NCBI RefSeq assembly: GCF_902459745.1
Contig: NZ_CABPSJ010000002.1
Coordinates: 372,001 to 436,000 of the forward strand
Length of the DNA: 64,000 nucleotides
Direction of reading: 5' to 3'
Source of the DNA: Pandoraea communis
Lineage (GTDB): Bacteria; Pseudomonadota; Gammaproteobacteria; Burkholderiales; Burkholderiaceae
Below, in pieces: positions 1 to 8,380 of the stretch (its first letter is position 1; each line of letters begins with the position of its first letter). Under the pieces are notes generated by a model. The model was not told where the DNA came from, searched no databases, and saw only the letters and a program-made list of their open reading frames with translations. A program made the translations under genes and the position numbers.

Positions 1-1046
1 CGGTAAGCTAGATCCCTACCATACTCAGCACCGCCGCCGCTCAAAATCTGCGTCATATCAGTCTTGATGATGTTCTGCGAGAATTTGTCGACCAGATCAG
101 CGGCAGCCACACGAGCCGTATCGAACTTGTCGACATAATCGATCATCATCTGGGCGAGCGGGATGCCGAAGAAGTTGTAGGCAGGCTTCAGCAGCACAGG
201 GGGGATGTTGTCAGCGAAGTGAAGCAGCCGCGTCGAATGCGTCTCCCGCCCCATCACATACCACGACTCGGGACGGTAAAAATTGTCCTTGAGCGGGTTG
301 TCCGCATTGTATGGAGCCGGATAGACATTGATCGGCTCAATCAGCTTAAGAGCTTTGATGCGAGGCTTGCCGTCCTTCTGGAGCTTAGCCTTGTCCATGA
401 CAAGAGGCGTTTTCAGTTCCGCCTCATCGTCGGGGTCGTTCCCCATGTCAATATAGAGCATGCAGCCGCCGGCATAGCCAGTCTTGGCCTCAGCATCACG
501 GAATCGCTTCTTGACGTGCAGGCGATCCATTTCCTCTTGAATCTGACGAATGCGATCCTTGATTTCGTCCTTTCGATCAGGATCGTCCTCAAGCGCTTCC
601 TGCTCCGTAGAGAACAATTCCACGAACTCTCTAGCCATTTCGTCAGCGCGGGCTTCGATTGGCGCCCGGATAAGCGGATGCTGCTCAAGCAGCGCAAGTA
701 CCCCATAGCCAACGAACTCAGAACCGTTGACGGTCTGCGAATTTCGGAAATTCCCGAGGACATGGGCCATACCATTGCATACGCCGTCCATCGCAATCTG
801 CGCCTGTCCACCCTTCCGGTTGGGGTGGCGATCCATTACACCCTGGGGCACTACACCGGGAGCAGGCTGATACGGCTCAAATTTGGCTCTTGCTGAATCT
901 TCAGGCGTAGTGATCGACCCATCCGCCGACATGTGCATCTTCGCCAACGCAAGCAGATTCTGTGCAGCGTCGGGGCGGATGTTAAGCCCCTTCTTTTTTT
1001 CAGGGGTAGTCGGCACGGCCGCTACTTTATTGGTTGTCGTGACCAT
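1..1046 (-). CDS. Phage portal protein, DUF1073-type (partial, C-terminus outside window)
   Basis: About 348 residues are visible on the minus strand from an ATG at 1046, preceded by an AAGGGATG ribosome-binding sequence. The protein begins MVTTTNKVAAVPTTPEKKKG and includes FFGIPLAQMMIDYVDKFDTA, typical of the DUF1073 family of portal proteins, which form the dodecameric DNA entry ring of the capsid. A charged, probably helical segment lies around residues 145-180. It follows the large terminase and one small gene, the usual packaging order. The stop codon is beyond the left edge. Some DUF1073 proteins are annotated as Acb1-like, but the gene order favours portal. Confidence 0.82.
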   Translation of the reverse strand, partial: MVTTTNKVAAVPTTPEKKKGLNIRPDAAQNLLALAKMHMSADGSITTPEDSARAKFEPYQPAPGVVPQGVMDRHPNRKGGQAQIAMDGVCNGMAHVLGNFRNSQTVNGSEFVGYGVLALLEQHPLIRAPIEARADEMAREFVELFSTEQEALEDDPDRKDEIKDRIRQIQEEMDRLHVKKRFRDAEAKTGYAGGCMLYIDMGNDPDDEAELKTPLVMDKAKLQKDGKPRIKALKLIEPINVYPAPYNADNPLKDNFYRPESWYVMGRETHSTRLLHFADNIPPVLLKPAYNFFGIPLAQMMIDYVDKFDTARVAAADLVDKFSQNIIKTDMTQILSGGGAEYGRDLAY

Positions 1047-1058
1047 GCCTATCATCCC

Positions 1059-1388
1059 TTACGAAAGATCCGATGCCTTGTAATCACCCGTCGATTCAGC
1101 CTTGGCGGAAGCCTTCGAGTGCAGACCGAGCAAATCACCGATTGCGTTCAAATCTTCCCGCAGGCGATCCACGGCCGCAGCCTCAATGCCTTCGACCTTA
1201 GCGATGAAGGCATGCAGCCCAGCGAAGCGCTCGACCGCGCCCGCATGCGAATCAGCGGTAATGATCACGGAATCGCCAATCGCAGCCTGAATTGCCGCCT
1301 GAGCTTCGCTCGCATCAATCTTCACAGACACCGCTAGTTTTTCATCCGTTGCGTCCGCGTTCTGATCGATCGAATCTGCCTTTGCCAT
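1059..1388 (-). CDS. Phage protein of unknown function between terminase and portal
   Basis: A 109-residue acidic, mostly helical protein starting MAKADSIDQNADATDEKLAV. I chose the ATG at 1388 because a GGAG sits 7 bases upstream; a start 4 codons earlier has no such signal. There is no membrane segment and no motif I recognise. The position between terminase and portal suggests a packaging or head role, but nothing in the protein proves it. Confidence 0.6.
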   Translation of the reverse strand: MAKADSIDQNADATDEKLAVSVKIDASEAQAAIQAAIGDSVIITADSHAGAVERFAGLHAFIAKVEGIEAAAVDRLREDLNAIGDLLGLHSKASAKAESTGDYKASDLS

Positions 1389-1402
1389 GATGAACTCCAA
1401 AT

Positions 1403-2911
1403 TTAGCTATGCGCCATAGAAGCGCGGGCTGCGGCCATAGCCGCGTCAGGGTTGATTTTCAATCCAGTACGGCCTCGGATGAACCCATCCATGCTGTAAC
1501 GGATACCATCGATGTGGTGATTCCACTTGTCCACGATCACCGGCAGGATCTCACCAGTAATTTTGTCGACCTTGTATGAGTAGTTCTCAAATTCCTTGAT
1601 GGTGTTCACGCAACGGGTATGGATAACGATCTCATCAAAGCCACGCAAAAACGTTATGCCGTCCTCGACCGACCCTCCCCACTTCTCAGCCGCCGAGATG
1701 TTGAACCCCTGCTTCTTGACTAGGCTGATCGTCTCTGGACGAGCGCAGTCAGCCTTTATGGGCCACACGCGAGCGCCTGGGATGCCTGGAAACTTCAAGT
1801 CGTCAGACGGTTTCCACTGCAAGGATTGCGTTCCTCTCATCCGATCCTTACCGGCAAACAGTTTCCAAATCTCATCTAGGTCAACGCCGGCGCCCTTGTT
1901 CTGAGCATGGCTGTTAGCTTCGTAGTCGATATACAGAGTGTTGCCCTGCACGAAGGCACGATTAAGCGTCGTCGGGTCCTGTGCAAAGCCCCAGTCGGCG
2001 CCGAAGAAGAAGCGAGCATTAGCCGGCGTCTCGAAAGCTGCAAAACGGAACTTGCCAGAGAATATGAGTTCGTCGCTCTTACGGTTAAACTTGCCTTCCC
2101 AAATCCAGTTGTACCGGTCCAGATCCCGCGCCCGCATCTGGTCGCGCTGAATCGCCAATTCCTTCGGCAGCCACGGATTGTGGTTGTGGTTGCAAATTAT
2201 GATGAGCACGCCATCAGGGTCGCCAGAGTCGTACACGCCGTCATTGGCAGCCAACTGGTCCTCGTAAGGCGCGACAAGATCCGCATAAACCGGGTCATGC
2301 TCCTTGTTCGGGTTGAACGATATGACGACTTCGGATCCCGGCTCGCGGATCGTCGGCATCAAATAGTCCAACGAAGCGCGCGAAATGTTCTCAGCCTCAT
2401 CAATCCACGCGGTCGTTACCCCCGAAATACCCTTAATCGCTTGAATGTTTCGATACATGCCCCGGAACATGAACCTGCTGCGCGTGCCTGGAACAATGAT
2501 CGAATTCTTTCGAGTAAGGAACGTCTTTCCAAGGCTGCGCCGCTCGATTTCATCGTCTAACTCAGCCTTGCTAGAATCCTCGATAGAGTTCTGAATCTCA
2601 CGCAGACAAAGAACCCGTTCCCGCTGAACCTTCGCCTTTCCAACGAGAATCGACACGATAGTTCGTGTCTTCATCGATCCCCGACCACCAACAACAATCT
2701 TCAGACGTCGCTTGTATAGCAACGGCTCTAGGCGTTCACCGATGAGGACGGTTGGCGCCGCATCAGTCAATTCCCCTCGCACGTCGCGACAACGCAGGAC
2801 GTTGCGATCCATGTCGCAAATCCCGAAGACCGGCGGTGCGTCATCCTGTTTCATGCTCTCGGACACACGCTCAAGCCGCTCAATGCGCGCCAGCGTTACG
2901 CGAGCGGCCAT
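1403..2911 (-). CDS. terL: Phage terminase large subunit (Terminase_3/PBSX-like)
   Basis: This 502-residue protein is the ATP-driven DNA-packaging motor and end-cutting nuclease. The Walker A motif GGRGSMKT is at residues 75-82 and Walker B TTAWIDEAE at about 166-174. The RNase H-like nuclease domain starts near residue 301 with FFFGADWGFAQDPTT, whose Asp306 is the likely first metal ligand. Length fits the family apart from an N-terminal extension of about 60 residues before the ATPase core. It starts 2 bases after the preceding small gene, which is probably the small terminase subunit. Confidence 0.93.
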   Translation of the reverse strand: MAARVTLARIERLERVSESMKQDDAPPVFGICDMDRNVLRCRDVRGELTDAAPTVLIGERLEPLLYKRRLKIVVGGRGSMKTRTIVSILVGKAKVQRERVLCLREIQNSIEDSSKAELDDEIERRSLGKTFLTRKNSIIVPGTRSRFMFRGMYRNIQAIKGISGVTTAWIDEAENISRASLDYLMPTIREPGSEVVISFNPNKEHDPVYADLVAPYEDQLAANDGVYDSGDPDGVLIIICNHNHNPWLPKELAIQRDQMRARDLDRYNWIWEGKFNRKSDELIFSGKFRFAAFETPANARFFFGADWGFAQDPTTLNRAFVQGNTLYIDYEANSHAQNKGAGVDLDEIWKLFAGKDRMRGTQSLQWKPSDDLKFPGIPGARVWPIKADCARPETISLVKKQGFNISAAEKWGGSVEDGITFLRGFDEIVIHTRCVNTIKEFENYSYKVDKITGEILPVIVDKWNHHIDGIRYSMDGFIRGRTGLKINPDAAMAAARASMAHS

Positions 2912-2913
2912 GC

Positions 2914-3348
2914 CTATTGCCCCAACTCCCCTAGCCGCTCTTCGATCCGCCGCACCTTCTCAGCCAACTCCGTCACGTTGTAGATATCGAGCATGTTCTT
3001 AATCATCCCGATCATCATGTCGCCAACATCGGGCGGGCATTTCCCGTCCGCTACCGCGTCGATGATAGCCACCACTTTATCTACCGGGGCAGTCCCTCTC
3101 GGTATTTCAAACTGAACGTCCGGTAATGTTGCTTTGTGAATGGGCTGTAGTCGTGCAAGGATCTCCCGCGTCAGCATCGGATCTTCGCCAGTGATAGCGC
3201 GTCGCACGATAAGCTCATAGAAAGCCGCCTCATCAATCCCGGCCTCGTTCTTGAGCGCCTCAAGAAGCAGCGTCTTCGGAGTCTTACCGCGACGCTTGGC
3301 CGGCTGGTTATCCGAAGTAAATCGGGTAGCGACATTGGTATCTGCCAC
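2914..3348 (-). CDS. Probable terminase small subunit
   Basis: A 144-residue protein placed immediately before the large terminase. It has a basic N-terminus (RFTSDNQPAKRRGKTPKTLL), a helical middle and a C-terminal predicted coiled coil (VTELAEKVRRIEERLGELG), a layout common in small terminases that bind pac or cos DNA and oligomerise. Sequence similarity to a named family is not obvious to me, so the assignment rests mainly on position and architecture. Confidence 0.55.
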   Translation of the reverse strand: MADTNVATRFTSDNQPAKRRGKTPKTLLLEALKNEAGIDEAAFYELIVRRAITGEDPMLTREILARLQPIHKATLPDVQFEIPRGTAPVDKVVAIIDAVADGKCPPDVGDMMIGMIKNMLDIYNVTELAEKVRRIEERLGELGQ

Positions 3349-3394
3349 AGGCTTCGTTTCCTAAAAGTTTCCGTATATCAACCGTGCTTACGGC

Positions 3395-3742
3395 CTATCT
3401 CCGCACCATCATGCACAGTTCTTGGCGCCGCTTTATCTCAATGTCGTACCCGGATATCTCCCCTTTCAGGTTGATAATGACTCTCGGGGTGGCGACACTG
3501 GTATCCCCTCGATGTTTTGGCATCTTCACAGTCAGATCGGGACGCCGATAGCGCGGGGTTGTATGGGTGGGACGCTCTTCTATGCGGCCTTGAGCCACGA
3601 GAGCATTCAGGATCGGCAGGATCGCGGCGTTGCGAACCTTCATCTTGTCGGCAACCTTGTATGACGTATAGAACCGCCCAGGTGCCATGCGTGAGAAGAC
3701 GTTTTCGGGTGACAACGTGTAATCTGCCGGTGGCCGTCCCAT
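3395..3742 (-). CDS. Phage winged-helix-like DNA-binding protein
   Basis: A 115-residue protein starting MGRPPADYTLSPENVFSRM. The ATG at 3742 has a strong AGGGAGGG signal just upstream, better than the longer reading from 3787. Residues 20-60 (YTSYKVADKMKVRNAAILPI) read like a winged-helix fold in which a recognition helix chooses between short DNA or RNA targets. The C-terminus is basic. It lies between membrane proteins and the terminase, so a late-gene regulatory role is possible but unproven. Confidence 0.5.
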   Translation of the reverse strand: MGRPPADYTLSPENVFSRMAPGRFYTSYKVADKMKVRNAAILPILNALVAQGRIEERPTHTTPRYRRPDLTVKMPKHRGDTSVATPRVIINLKGEISGYDIEIKRRQELCMMVRR

Positions 3743-3753
3743 ACACCCTCCCT

Positions 3754-3837
3754 TCAGGGAATCATCCGCAGTGCGGTTGTGACGCACAGAACCACGAGGG
3801 CCAGTGCGCCTATTACGAAGACCTTGATAGGGTTCAT
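3754..3837 (-). CDS. Tiny membrane peptide, 27 residues
   Basis: A short reading frame, MNPIKVFVIGALALVVLCVT followed by TALRMIP, whose ATG overlaps the stop of the upstream membrane-protein gene by ATGA, the same coupling used throughout this operon. It would form a single transmembrane helix with a short tail. Such peptides near holin-like genes can be lysis accessories, which is inference. It is too short for ordinary gene callers. Confidence 0.4.
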   Translation of the reverse strand: MNPIKVFVIGALALVVLCVTTALRMIP

Positions 3838-4202
3838 CTCGCCCCCTTGACCTCTGCCGATTCGTTACCCTTCTTCCTGCCGCGCTCCACGTAACTCCAT
3901 GCGCAAAGCTGTCCGAAGACGTAAATCGCAGCGGTCACAAAGTGACCAAACCACGCGAGCGAACCGGCCAATGCGAGTATGGAAATAGCTGCCAAGACTG
4001 CTCGAACACTGGAATATGCTTTGGGAGGCAACGGATCGACAACGATGGACGCCAGCGTGACAAGGATCGACATGAACCAGATCCAGAACATGAGGACATT
4101 CCCTGCGGCCTGAATATCGAACCCTTTCCAAGCCACGAAAAATGCCGCTTCGAGTCCCGTCGGCACGGCAAATGAAATCCAAGCTTTGATTTGTGCGTTC
4201 AT
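3834..4202 (-). CDS. Phage multi-pass membrane protein
   Basis: A 122-residue protein, MNAQIKAWISFAVPTGLEAA onward, with about three or four hydrophobic segments (near residues 8-25, 32-55, 65-80 and 84-104) and a charged C-terminal tail. The ATG at 4202 overlaps the TGA of the upstream HTH gene. The topology is compatible with a holin or a superinfection-exclusion protein. Neither can be decided from sequence alone, and no endolysin is visible beside it. Confidence 0.5.
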   Translation of the reverse strand: MNAQIKAWISFAVPTGLEAAFFVAWKGFDIQAAGNVLMFWIWFMSILVTLASIVVDPLPPKAYSSVRAVLAAISILALAGSLAWFGHFVTAAIYVFGQLCAWSYVERGRKKGNESAEVKGAR

Positions 4203-4711
4203 CACATCCCTCCAAACCAAGCCGCCATGATTTCGTGACGAGGTGGAATTGGCATCGACCCGGCGCGATGCTTGATCCGGTTGACTCGTGGAGCACCGTC
4301 ACCGCGCAATCCACCCGAGATGCAATCCTCATCACTGACAAGGGAGTACTCTCTGGCGTCTACGGTGCTCGTGTGGCCACGGCCAGCGCTCACCTTACGA
4401 GTGCCGACAACCTGGGCTTCCTCGTTCTCGGTCAAGCGCGCAATAGCTCGATCAACAGCGTTATGCGAAAGGCCTGTAGCTTTCTCGATGTCGCGGAGCG
4501 TGGCCCGCTTTAGCTTCTCAAGCGACTTGCGCACCATGTCTGTCGGGCTTTCTCCACCACGCGGCCCGAGCTTCATACACCGAGCACGTCGGCAAATAGC
4601 GCTCATTTTTATTCCGAAATGTTCAGTAAGTTCCTTCGTGGATGCCTTGCGCTTCCACATGTCCCGCAGCGCGTCCTTCTGCTCTTGGTTCCATGAATGG
4701 CGTATTGTCAT
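4202..4711 (-). CDS. Phage helix-turn-helix regulator
   Basis: A 169-residue protein with two DNA-binding regions. Residues 1-48 (WNQEQKDALRDMWKRKASTK onward to RRARCMKLGPR) resemble a GcrA- or Myb-like helical module. Residues 58-95 (SLEKLKRATLRDIEKATGLS, then VDRAIARLTENEEAQVVG) form a winged HTH. It sits at the boundary between replication genes and the packaging block, where lambdoid phages place their late activator, so a late-transcription role is a reasonable inference. Confidence 0.55.
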   Translation of the reverse strand: MTIRHSWNQEQKDALRDMWKRKASTKELTEHFGIKMSAICRRARCMKLGPRGGESPTDMVRKSLEKLKRATLRDIEKATGLSHNAVDRAIARLTENEEAQVVGTRKVSAGRGHTSTVDAREYSLVSDEDCISGGLRGDGAPRVNRIKHRAGSMPIPPRHEIMAAWFGGM

Positions 4712-4720
4712 TTCACCCTC

Positions 4721-5092
4721 TCAACAGGTAATCGACGGCTCAATGACCGTCAAACTAACGACCGACATCCCACCTTTCACAATTTGACCTCGGTCAACGA
4801 TCAGCACATCAACTTGCGAGTCGTCGTCCATGACTCCCGCATGTGTCAATGCATCCAAACAAGCCTTCACTCGGTTATCGATGTCCTGCCGCGCCCGAGT
4901 AGCTGGGTGCAAACGGATATGGACTTCTAGGCGCCTATCTCCGAAAGTAGGGGCGCCGGCAGCCACTACGGCAAGACTGACGGCTCTGATAAAGCGCATG
5001 TATTCCGCCGACCGATAGTTGCGACCACTTCCATTCCGCCAGATTCGGTTTGTGCTAGGCGGCATCGGAAGTTCAAGAGAAAGGTTTTTCAT
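4721..5092 (-). CDS. rusA: RusA-family Holliday junction resolvase
   Basis: This 123-residue protein matches RusA, a dimeric endonuclease that resolves four-way DNA junctions. The N-terminal LPMPPSTNRIWRN and the catalytic stretch RQDIDNRVKACLDAL (Asp70 and Asp72) followed by GVMDDDSQVD (acidic cluster at 89-91) are the family hallmarks. It overlaps the upstream replication gene by 4 bases. Phages use it to debranch replicating DNA before packaging, consistent with its place between replication and terminase genes. Confidence 0.9.
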   Translation of the reverse strand: MKNLSLELPMPPSTNRIWRNGSGRNYRSAEYMRFIRAVSLAVVAAGAPTFGDRRLEVHIRLHPATRARQDIDNRVKACLDALTHAGVMDDDSQVDVLIVDRGQIVKGGMSVVSLTVIEPSITC

Positions 5093-5832
5093 TGCTTAGC
5101 GCCTTCATAGGAAGCGACTGCTTCAGCAAACTGAGCCTTACGGGATTCCTCGGCTTCTCTGCGAACCCTCTCTGCCTCTTCTCGTTCTTTACGCTTGCGC
5201 TCAAGCGGAGAAACCAACGTTGCAGCGAACGCCTTAACCTGAGCGAGCCCTTCAAGCTGCTTTTCCGACGGTGGAGTTTCATCAAGCGGGGGCGGAAGCA
5301 AAGCAGCCACTGCCGGTGCAGGAAGTCTCCCAATACGCTGCGCCTCCCGCAAAACGACTTCTGCTGACTCCTTATCCCACCCAAGTGATGCAGACCATTG
5401 CACCCGTGCTCCTTGCGCTCTAGCTTGCGAAAGAAGCCGCGTGTAAGCGTCCTTAAATGCCATCCGCGCGCCAATCTTGTCCCCGGCGTTGAGTACTGGA
5501 CGAGCGATTTCGAACGCTTGTTGCATTTCAGACGTCCAGACCACGGTGTCTTGTTCGCTCAACGCGGCCAGCGACATCGACCACGCTTCGTCAGCCTCCG
5601 GACGACCGTCGTTGCCAGAAATCTGCGCGATGATGTCGGCAGGCTTCGGGGCAAAGCGACCATGCACCGGGTCTTTGATCGCTGCATCAATGCCCTGGCG
5701 CACAACGGCCAACGGGTATTGCATCAAGGCACGGAAGAACATCGCCTTTGCAGTCGGTGCAAGTGACTTCCCATGAAGCGAATATGCGGCGTCAAGCAGT
5801 TCCGCGAACGCATCGAAATCGTCTTCAGACAT
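5089..5832 (-). CDS. Phage replication protein, possible helicase loader
   Basis: A 247-residue protein with a globular N-terminal half (MSEDDFDAFAELLDAAYSLH, then AMFFRALMQYPLAVVRQGID) and a highly charged C-terminal helix rich in Glu, Arg and Lys near residues 205-235. It overlaps the upstream DnaT-like/O-like gene by 8 bases. In lambdoid-type modules the second gene loads the host DnaB helicase, and the segment PKPADIIAQISG resembles that class. The exact role is inferred from position. Confidence 0.55.
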   Translation of the reverse strand: MSEDDFDAFAELLDAAYSLHGKSLAPTAKAMFFRALMQYPLAVVRQGIDAAIKDPVHGRFAPKPADIIAQISGNDGRPEADEAWSMSLAALSEQDTVVWTSEMQQAFEIARPVLNAGDKIGARMAFKDAYTRLLSQARAQGARVQWSASLGWDKESAEVVLREAQRIGRLPAPAVAALLPPPLDETPPSEKQLEGLAQVKAFAATLVSPLERKRKEREEAERVRREAEESRKAQFAEAVASYEGAKQ

Positions 5833-6592
5833 CGATCACCTCGTGTTGTGGCTTATGGCCGAATAGCAACGCCTTGGCCGCCGCGTTGTCTGCATCGCGC
5901 TGGGCAGGCATGGGAACACCGTTGAACCGACCACGTGCCTCTGCGGCTCTCACGGTAGGCGCCGCATCCTGCGCACGGCAAAGCCAGTTCGTCAGAAAGC
6001 GGGCGTAGTTCGATTTTTTGTTTTTCGGGTTGGCAATGACCCAAGCGGCAGCTTTCGAAAGCTCCGCGTCCAGGCTGAGGGCTGGATAGGCTTCAGACCA
6101 TGTGGAACGCTGCACATCGGAAATGCCGGTCCACTTGCCATGAGCGTCGAGCGCAATCGCGTTCGGCGCTGAAGAAGCGTTAGCTTCTTCTTTCTTCTGT
6201 TCTGTATCTGTTCTGTTCTGTTCTAGTGCGTTACTGGAACGTTTCGGTAACGTTTCATTCGTTTCAGCCTGTTGTTTCTGCTTCTCTCGATACCTGCGGA
6301 CGCGCTCTGTGCTTGAGTCCGACTCATATTGGCGCTTGCTCCAGTTGAGCAAATTCCAGTCGGAATCGATGAAGCCGCGGCGCATGAAAACGTCCTTTGT
6401 TTCAGCAAGTTCCTGCTCAGAAACACGCATCGCAAACGCAATCGATGTTTCACGCTCCGTTACATGAAACGTTTCAATGCCGTTACTGCATTGCAGGCAA
6501 AAGAGCATGACGAGACGACGCTGCATGGCCTCACTCATCATCTGTACCTTCGGATCAGAAGCAAACTCCGAGTACATCCGGAACCAGTCCAT
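5825..6592 (-). CDS. Phage replication initiator, O/DnaT-like
   Basis: A 255-residue protein. The N-terminus (MDWFRMYSEFASDPKVQMMS) reads like the winged-helix origin-binding domain found in phage replication proteins. A basic linker RRYREKQKQQAE follows, then a low-complexity Asn/Ser/Glu stretch. The C-terminal domain from about residue 160 (WSEAYPALSLDAELSKAAAW to FLTNWLCRAQ) resembles the DnaT-like DNA-binding domain. With the next gene it forms a two-protein module for origin recognition and helicase loading. Confidence 0.65.
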   Translation of the reverse strand: MDWFRMYSEFASDPKVQMMSEAMQRRLVMLFCLQCSNGIETFHVTERETSIAFAMRVSEQELAETKDVFMRRGFIDSDWNLLNWSKRQYESDSSTERVRRYREKQKQQAETNETLPKRSSNALEQNRTDTEQKKEEANASSAPNAIALDAHGKWTGISDVQRSTWSEAYPALSLDAELSKAAAWVIANPKNKKSNYARFLTNWLCRAQDAAPTVRAAEARGRFNGVPMPAQRDADNAAAKALLFGHKPQHEVIDV

Positions 6593-6951
6593 TACGTGCT
6601 CCCGATCATCCCCGCAGCGATCAACGCGCCGTCAGGGACTTCCATGTCTCGTTGCTGTAGCCACTCGATGCACCAGCGCAGCAGATCCATCTGCGCGCCA
6701 TAGCGCTTCTCGAAGCGGGCCTTGTAGGGGTGGACAGCGATGCGCCCAGGCGCTCCCGTGCCGTCTTGATGGTTGCCGGCCGACAGCGGAAGGACGAGCC
6801 AATGCGCGTTGGGCTTCGTTCGGCCGTCAATGTGATGGATAGAGCAGACCGGGTCGTAGAAGCCATCCATGCGAGATGCGACGCAACCGATCTCTCGCGC
6901 GAGGAGATCCCAGAAAGCCTTCTGGGCTTTGGTAGGGGCGCGGCCCTTCAT
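6592..6951 (-). CDS. Ref-family RecA-dependent nuclease
   Basis: A 119-residue protein beginning MKGRAPTKAQKAFWDLLARE. A longer upstream reading exists, but the ATG at 6951 overlaps the stop of the upstream HNH gene in the usual ATGA way. The core CSIHHIDGRTKPNAHWLVLP, then AGNHQDG and AVHPYKARFEKRYG, matches the HNH-like active site of phage P1 Ref. P1 Ref cuts DNA at RecA-bound displacement loops and stimulates recombination. It belongs with NinB, RusA and ERF in this phage. Confidence 0.8.
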   Translation of the reverse strand: MKGRAPTKAQKAFWDLLAREIGCVASRMDGFYDPVCSIHHIDGRTKPNAHWLVLPLSAGNHQDGTGAPGRIAVHPYKARFEKRYGAQMDLLRWCIEWLQQRDMEVPDGALIAAGMIGST

Positions 6952-7487
6952 ACGTGACTCCACGTCAAGCGGCGAACGATCGCACTTACGTTCGACTTCG
7001 ATATACCGAATCGCTCCGCAATGTCCTTCTGCGCATGCCCGGTCGAGGCGAGTCGCCGGATGGATCGAACATCCGCATCGGAAAGTCGGCTCGCACCGGA
7101 CTCCACGCCTTTGCCGCAGCGCAAATTCTGTGCGAACGTGCGCCCGAGGGAGTTGATGGCGTGGTGCGTGTTCTGACGGTGCGTGCACCACTCAAGATTC
7201 GCCACTCTAGGATCTAGGTAGTCGCCGTTCAGATGATTCACACAAGGAAGATCATCGGGGTTGGGAAGGAAAGCTTCGGCGACAAGGCGATGGACATTGC
7301 GGCAGACGGTCTTGCCATCCACCCACGCGTAGACGCACAAATACCCATCTCGGTTATTCACGCACGCCTTCATAAACTGCTGCGACGAGGTGTTGCGAAC
7401 GCGCCCGAGGGAAGAAACCTCGTACTTGCCGCCCCAGATCGAGACTGGCTTCCATACTTCAGAGGTTCCAATCGATGCCGAAGTCAT
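6948..7487 (-). CDS. HNH endonuclease with NUMOD4 and HTH modules (homing-type)
   Basis: A 179-residue protein from an ATG at 7487. The N-terminal VWKPVSIWGGKYEVSSLGRV is a NUMOD4 motif. The HNH core NVHRLVAEAFLPNP to CVNHLNGDYLDPRVANLEWC follows, with QNTHHAI. The C-terminus (ASTGHAQKDIAERFGISKSN) is a helix-turn-helix used for target recognition. It lies between ninB and ref, overlapping the first by 29 and the second by 4 bases, as expected for a free-standing homing endonuclease. Confidence 0.82.
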   Translation of the reverse strand: MTSASIGTSEVWKPVSIWGGKYEVSSLGRVRNTSSQQFMKACVNNRDGYLCVYAWVDGKTVCRNVHRLVAEAFLPNPDDLPCVNHLNGDYLDPRVANLEWCTHRQNTHHAINSLGRTFAQNLRCGKGVESGASRLSDADVRSIRRLASTGHAQKDIAERFGISKSNVSAIVRRLTWSHV

Positions 7488-7869
7488 GGGCAGCCTCCAT
7501 TTGAATGCGCTCGATGAGTTCGCCGAAATGACCAACCGACAGATCAGCAGTCGACCAATAGACATGAATGATTCCGCCGTCGTCGAGCTGGTATTCGTCC
7601 TTCAAAAGGAAACGGCGGCGATAGTATTCCTTCCAGAACTCCATCGGGTACTGACGACCGTTCCACCACGCGTTGTCGGCAATTTCCTGCAACATGGCAT
7701 GCAATTTCTTGTTCTGTTGCACGTTTCGCTTCTTCTCGTCCGTCGTCACGATCAGGCGGATGGGCTCACCTCGCTCGAAGCAGGCAAGCGCATTCGCCTT
7801 CACGAAAGCGATCAGATTTGGAAGGACACCACGGCGATCAAGACGGAATTCTCGGTAGAGGGCAGCCAC
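7459..7869 (-). CDS. ninB: NinB-family recombination protein
   Basis: A 136-residue protein similar to lambda NinB (Orf), a recombination mediator that can substitute for RecFOR. The signature RLIVTTDEKKRNVQQNKKLH, then MLQEIADNAWWNGRQYPMEFW and STADLSVGHFGELIERIQ, follows the family closely. The ATG at 7869 lies 3 bases after the stop of a tiny upstream membrane peptide. The 3' end overlaps the HNH gene. Confidence 0.88.
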   Translation of the reverse strand: MAALYREFRLDRRGVLPNLIAFVKANALACFERGEPIRLIVTTDEKKRNVQQNKKLHAMLQEIADNAWWNGRQYPMEFWKEYYRRRFLLKDEYQLDDGGIIHVYWSTADLSVGHFGELIERIQMEAAHDFGIDWNL

Positions 7870-7872
7870 ACT

Positions 7873-7953
7873 TCACCTCCAGAACATCAGGTAGGTTGGG
7901 ATGGCGATAGCCAGAAGCGGAGTGCAGTAGACGATGAGTTCGAGCATGGTCAT
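7873..7953 (-). CDS. Tiny membrane peptide, 26 residues
   Basis: The frame reads MTMLELIVYCTPLLAIAIPT then YLMFWR, a single hydrophobic helix. Its ATG overlaps the stop of the preceding gene (ATGA) and has a GAGG signal a few bases upstream, so it fits the operon's coupling pattern exactly. No function can be named. Confidence 0.4.
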   Translation of the reverse strand: MTMLELIVYCTPLLAIAIPTYLMFWR

Positions 7954-8156
7954 TCCTCGTCATTCGGGACACTTTGTCCCTGCTTAGGACGCAGCAAGTG
8001 CGGCACTACCTTCGGGTGAAGGACGCCGTATGCGCTTTTCAGGATGTGCATGCCGAAATATTCATCAGCGGGGATACCCTCAGCCGCTGCTCGCGTGGCT
8101 AAGTCCGCCGCTTCGGGGATCGGCAGCTTCGCAGAGACGATTTGGTCATCGCTCAT
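7950..8156 (-). CDS. Small phage protein of unknown function
   Basis: A 68-residue protein, MSDDQIVSAKLPIPEAADLA onward. The N-terminal half resembles a short strand followed by helices, as in small ribbon-helix-helix-like proteins. It overlaps both neighbours by 4 bases in the early leftward operon. I do not recognise a family. Confidence 0.55.
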   Translation of the reverse strand: MSDDQIVSAKLPIPEAADLATRAAAEGIPADEYFGMHILKSAYGVLHPKVVPHLLRPKQGQSVPNDEE

Positions 8157-8380
8157 ACAGCCACCCGGCGTGGGACACTTCGGCCCGAATCGTCACTGAC
8201 CCCAATCAGATCGGCTGGCAAAGTACCTACAGCACCGAGCAAGAACTGCTCAGTAATGCGGGCCATCGCGGTGGAGTCGCTCTCTATGCCCTGCACAACC
8301 TTGAAATGCTGGAGGGCTTCATATGCACGATCACGCAGACGTGTCTTTACTTCGTTGCGAAATTCGGCTCGCTTTTTCAT
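8153..8380 (-). CDS. Small phage protein of unknown function
   Basis: A 75-residue basic protein. I take the ATG at 8380 (MKKRAEFRNEVKTRLRDRAY), which overlaps the stop of the Cro-like gene. The longer reading would start inside that gene. It is probably helical and possibly DNA-binding given its Lys/Arg-rich N-terminus. It is second in the leftward early operon. Confidence 0.55.
   Translation of the reverse strand: MKKRAEFRNEVKTRLRDRAYEALQHFKVVQGIESDSTAMARITEQFLLGAVGTLPADLIGVSDDSGRSVPRRVAV

Noticed and set aside
219-896. Plus-strand frame of 225 codons
   Set aside because: It is the antisense shadow of the portal gene, whose minus-strand frame is open across the same span and matches a known family.
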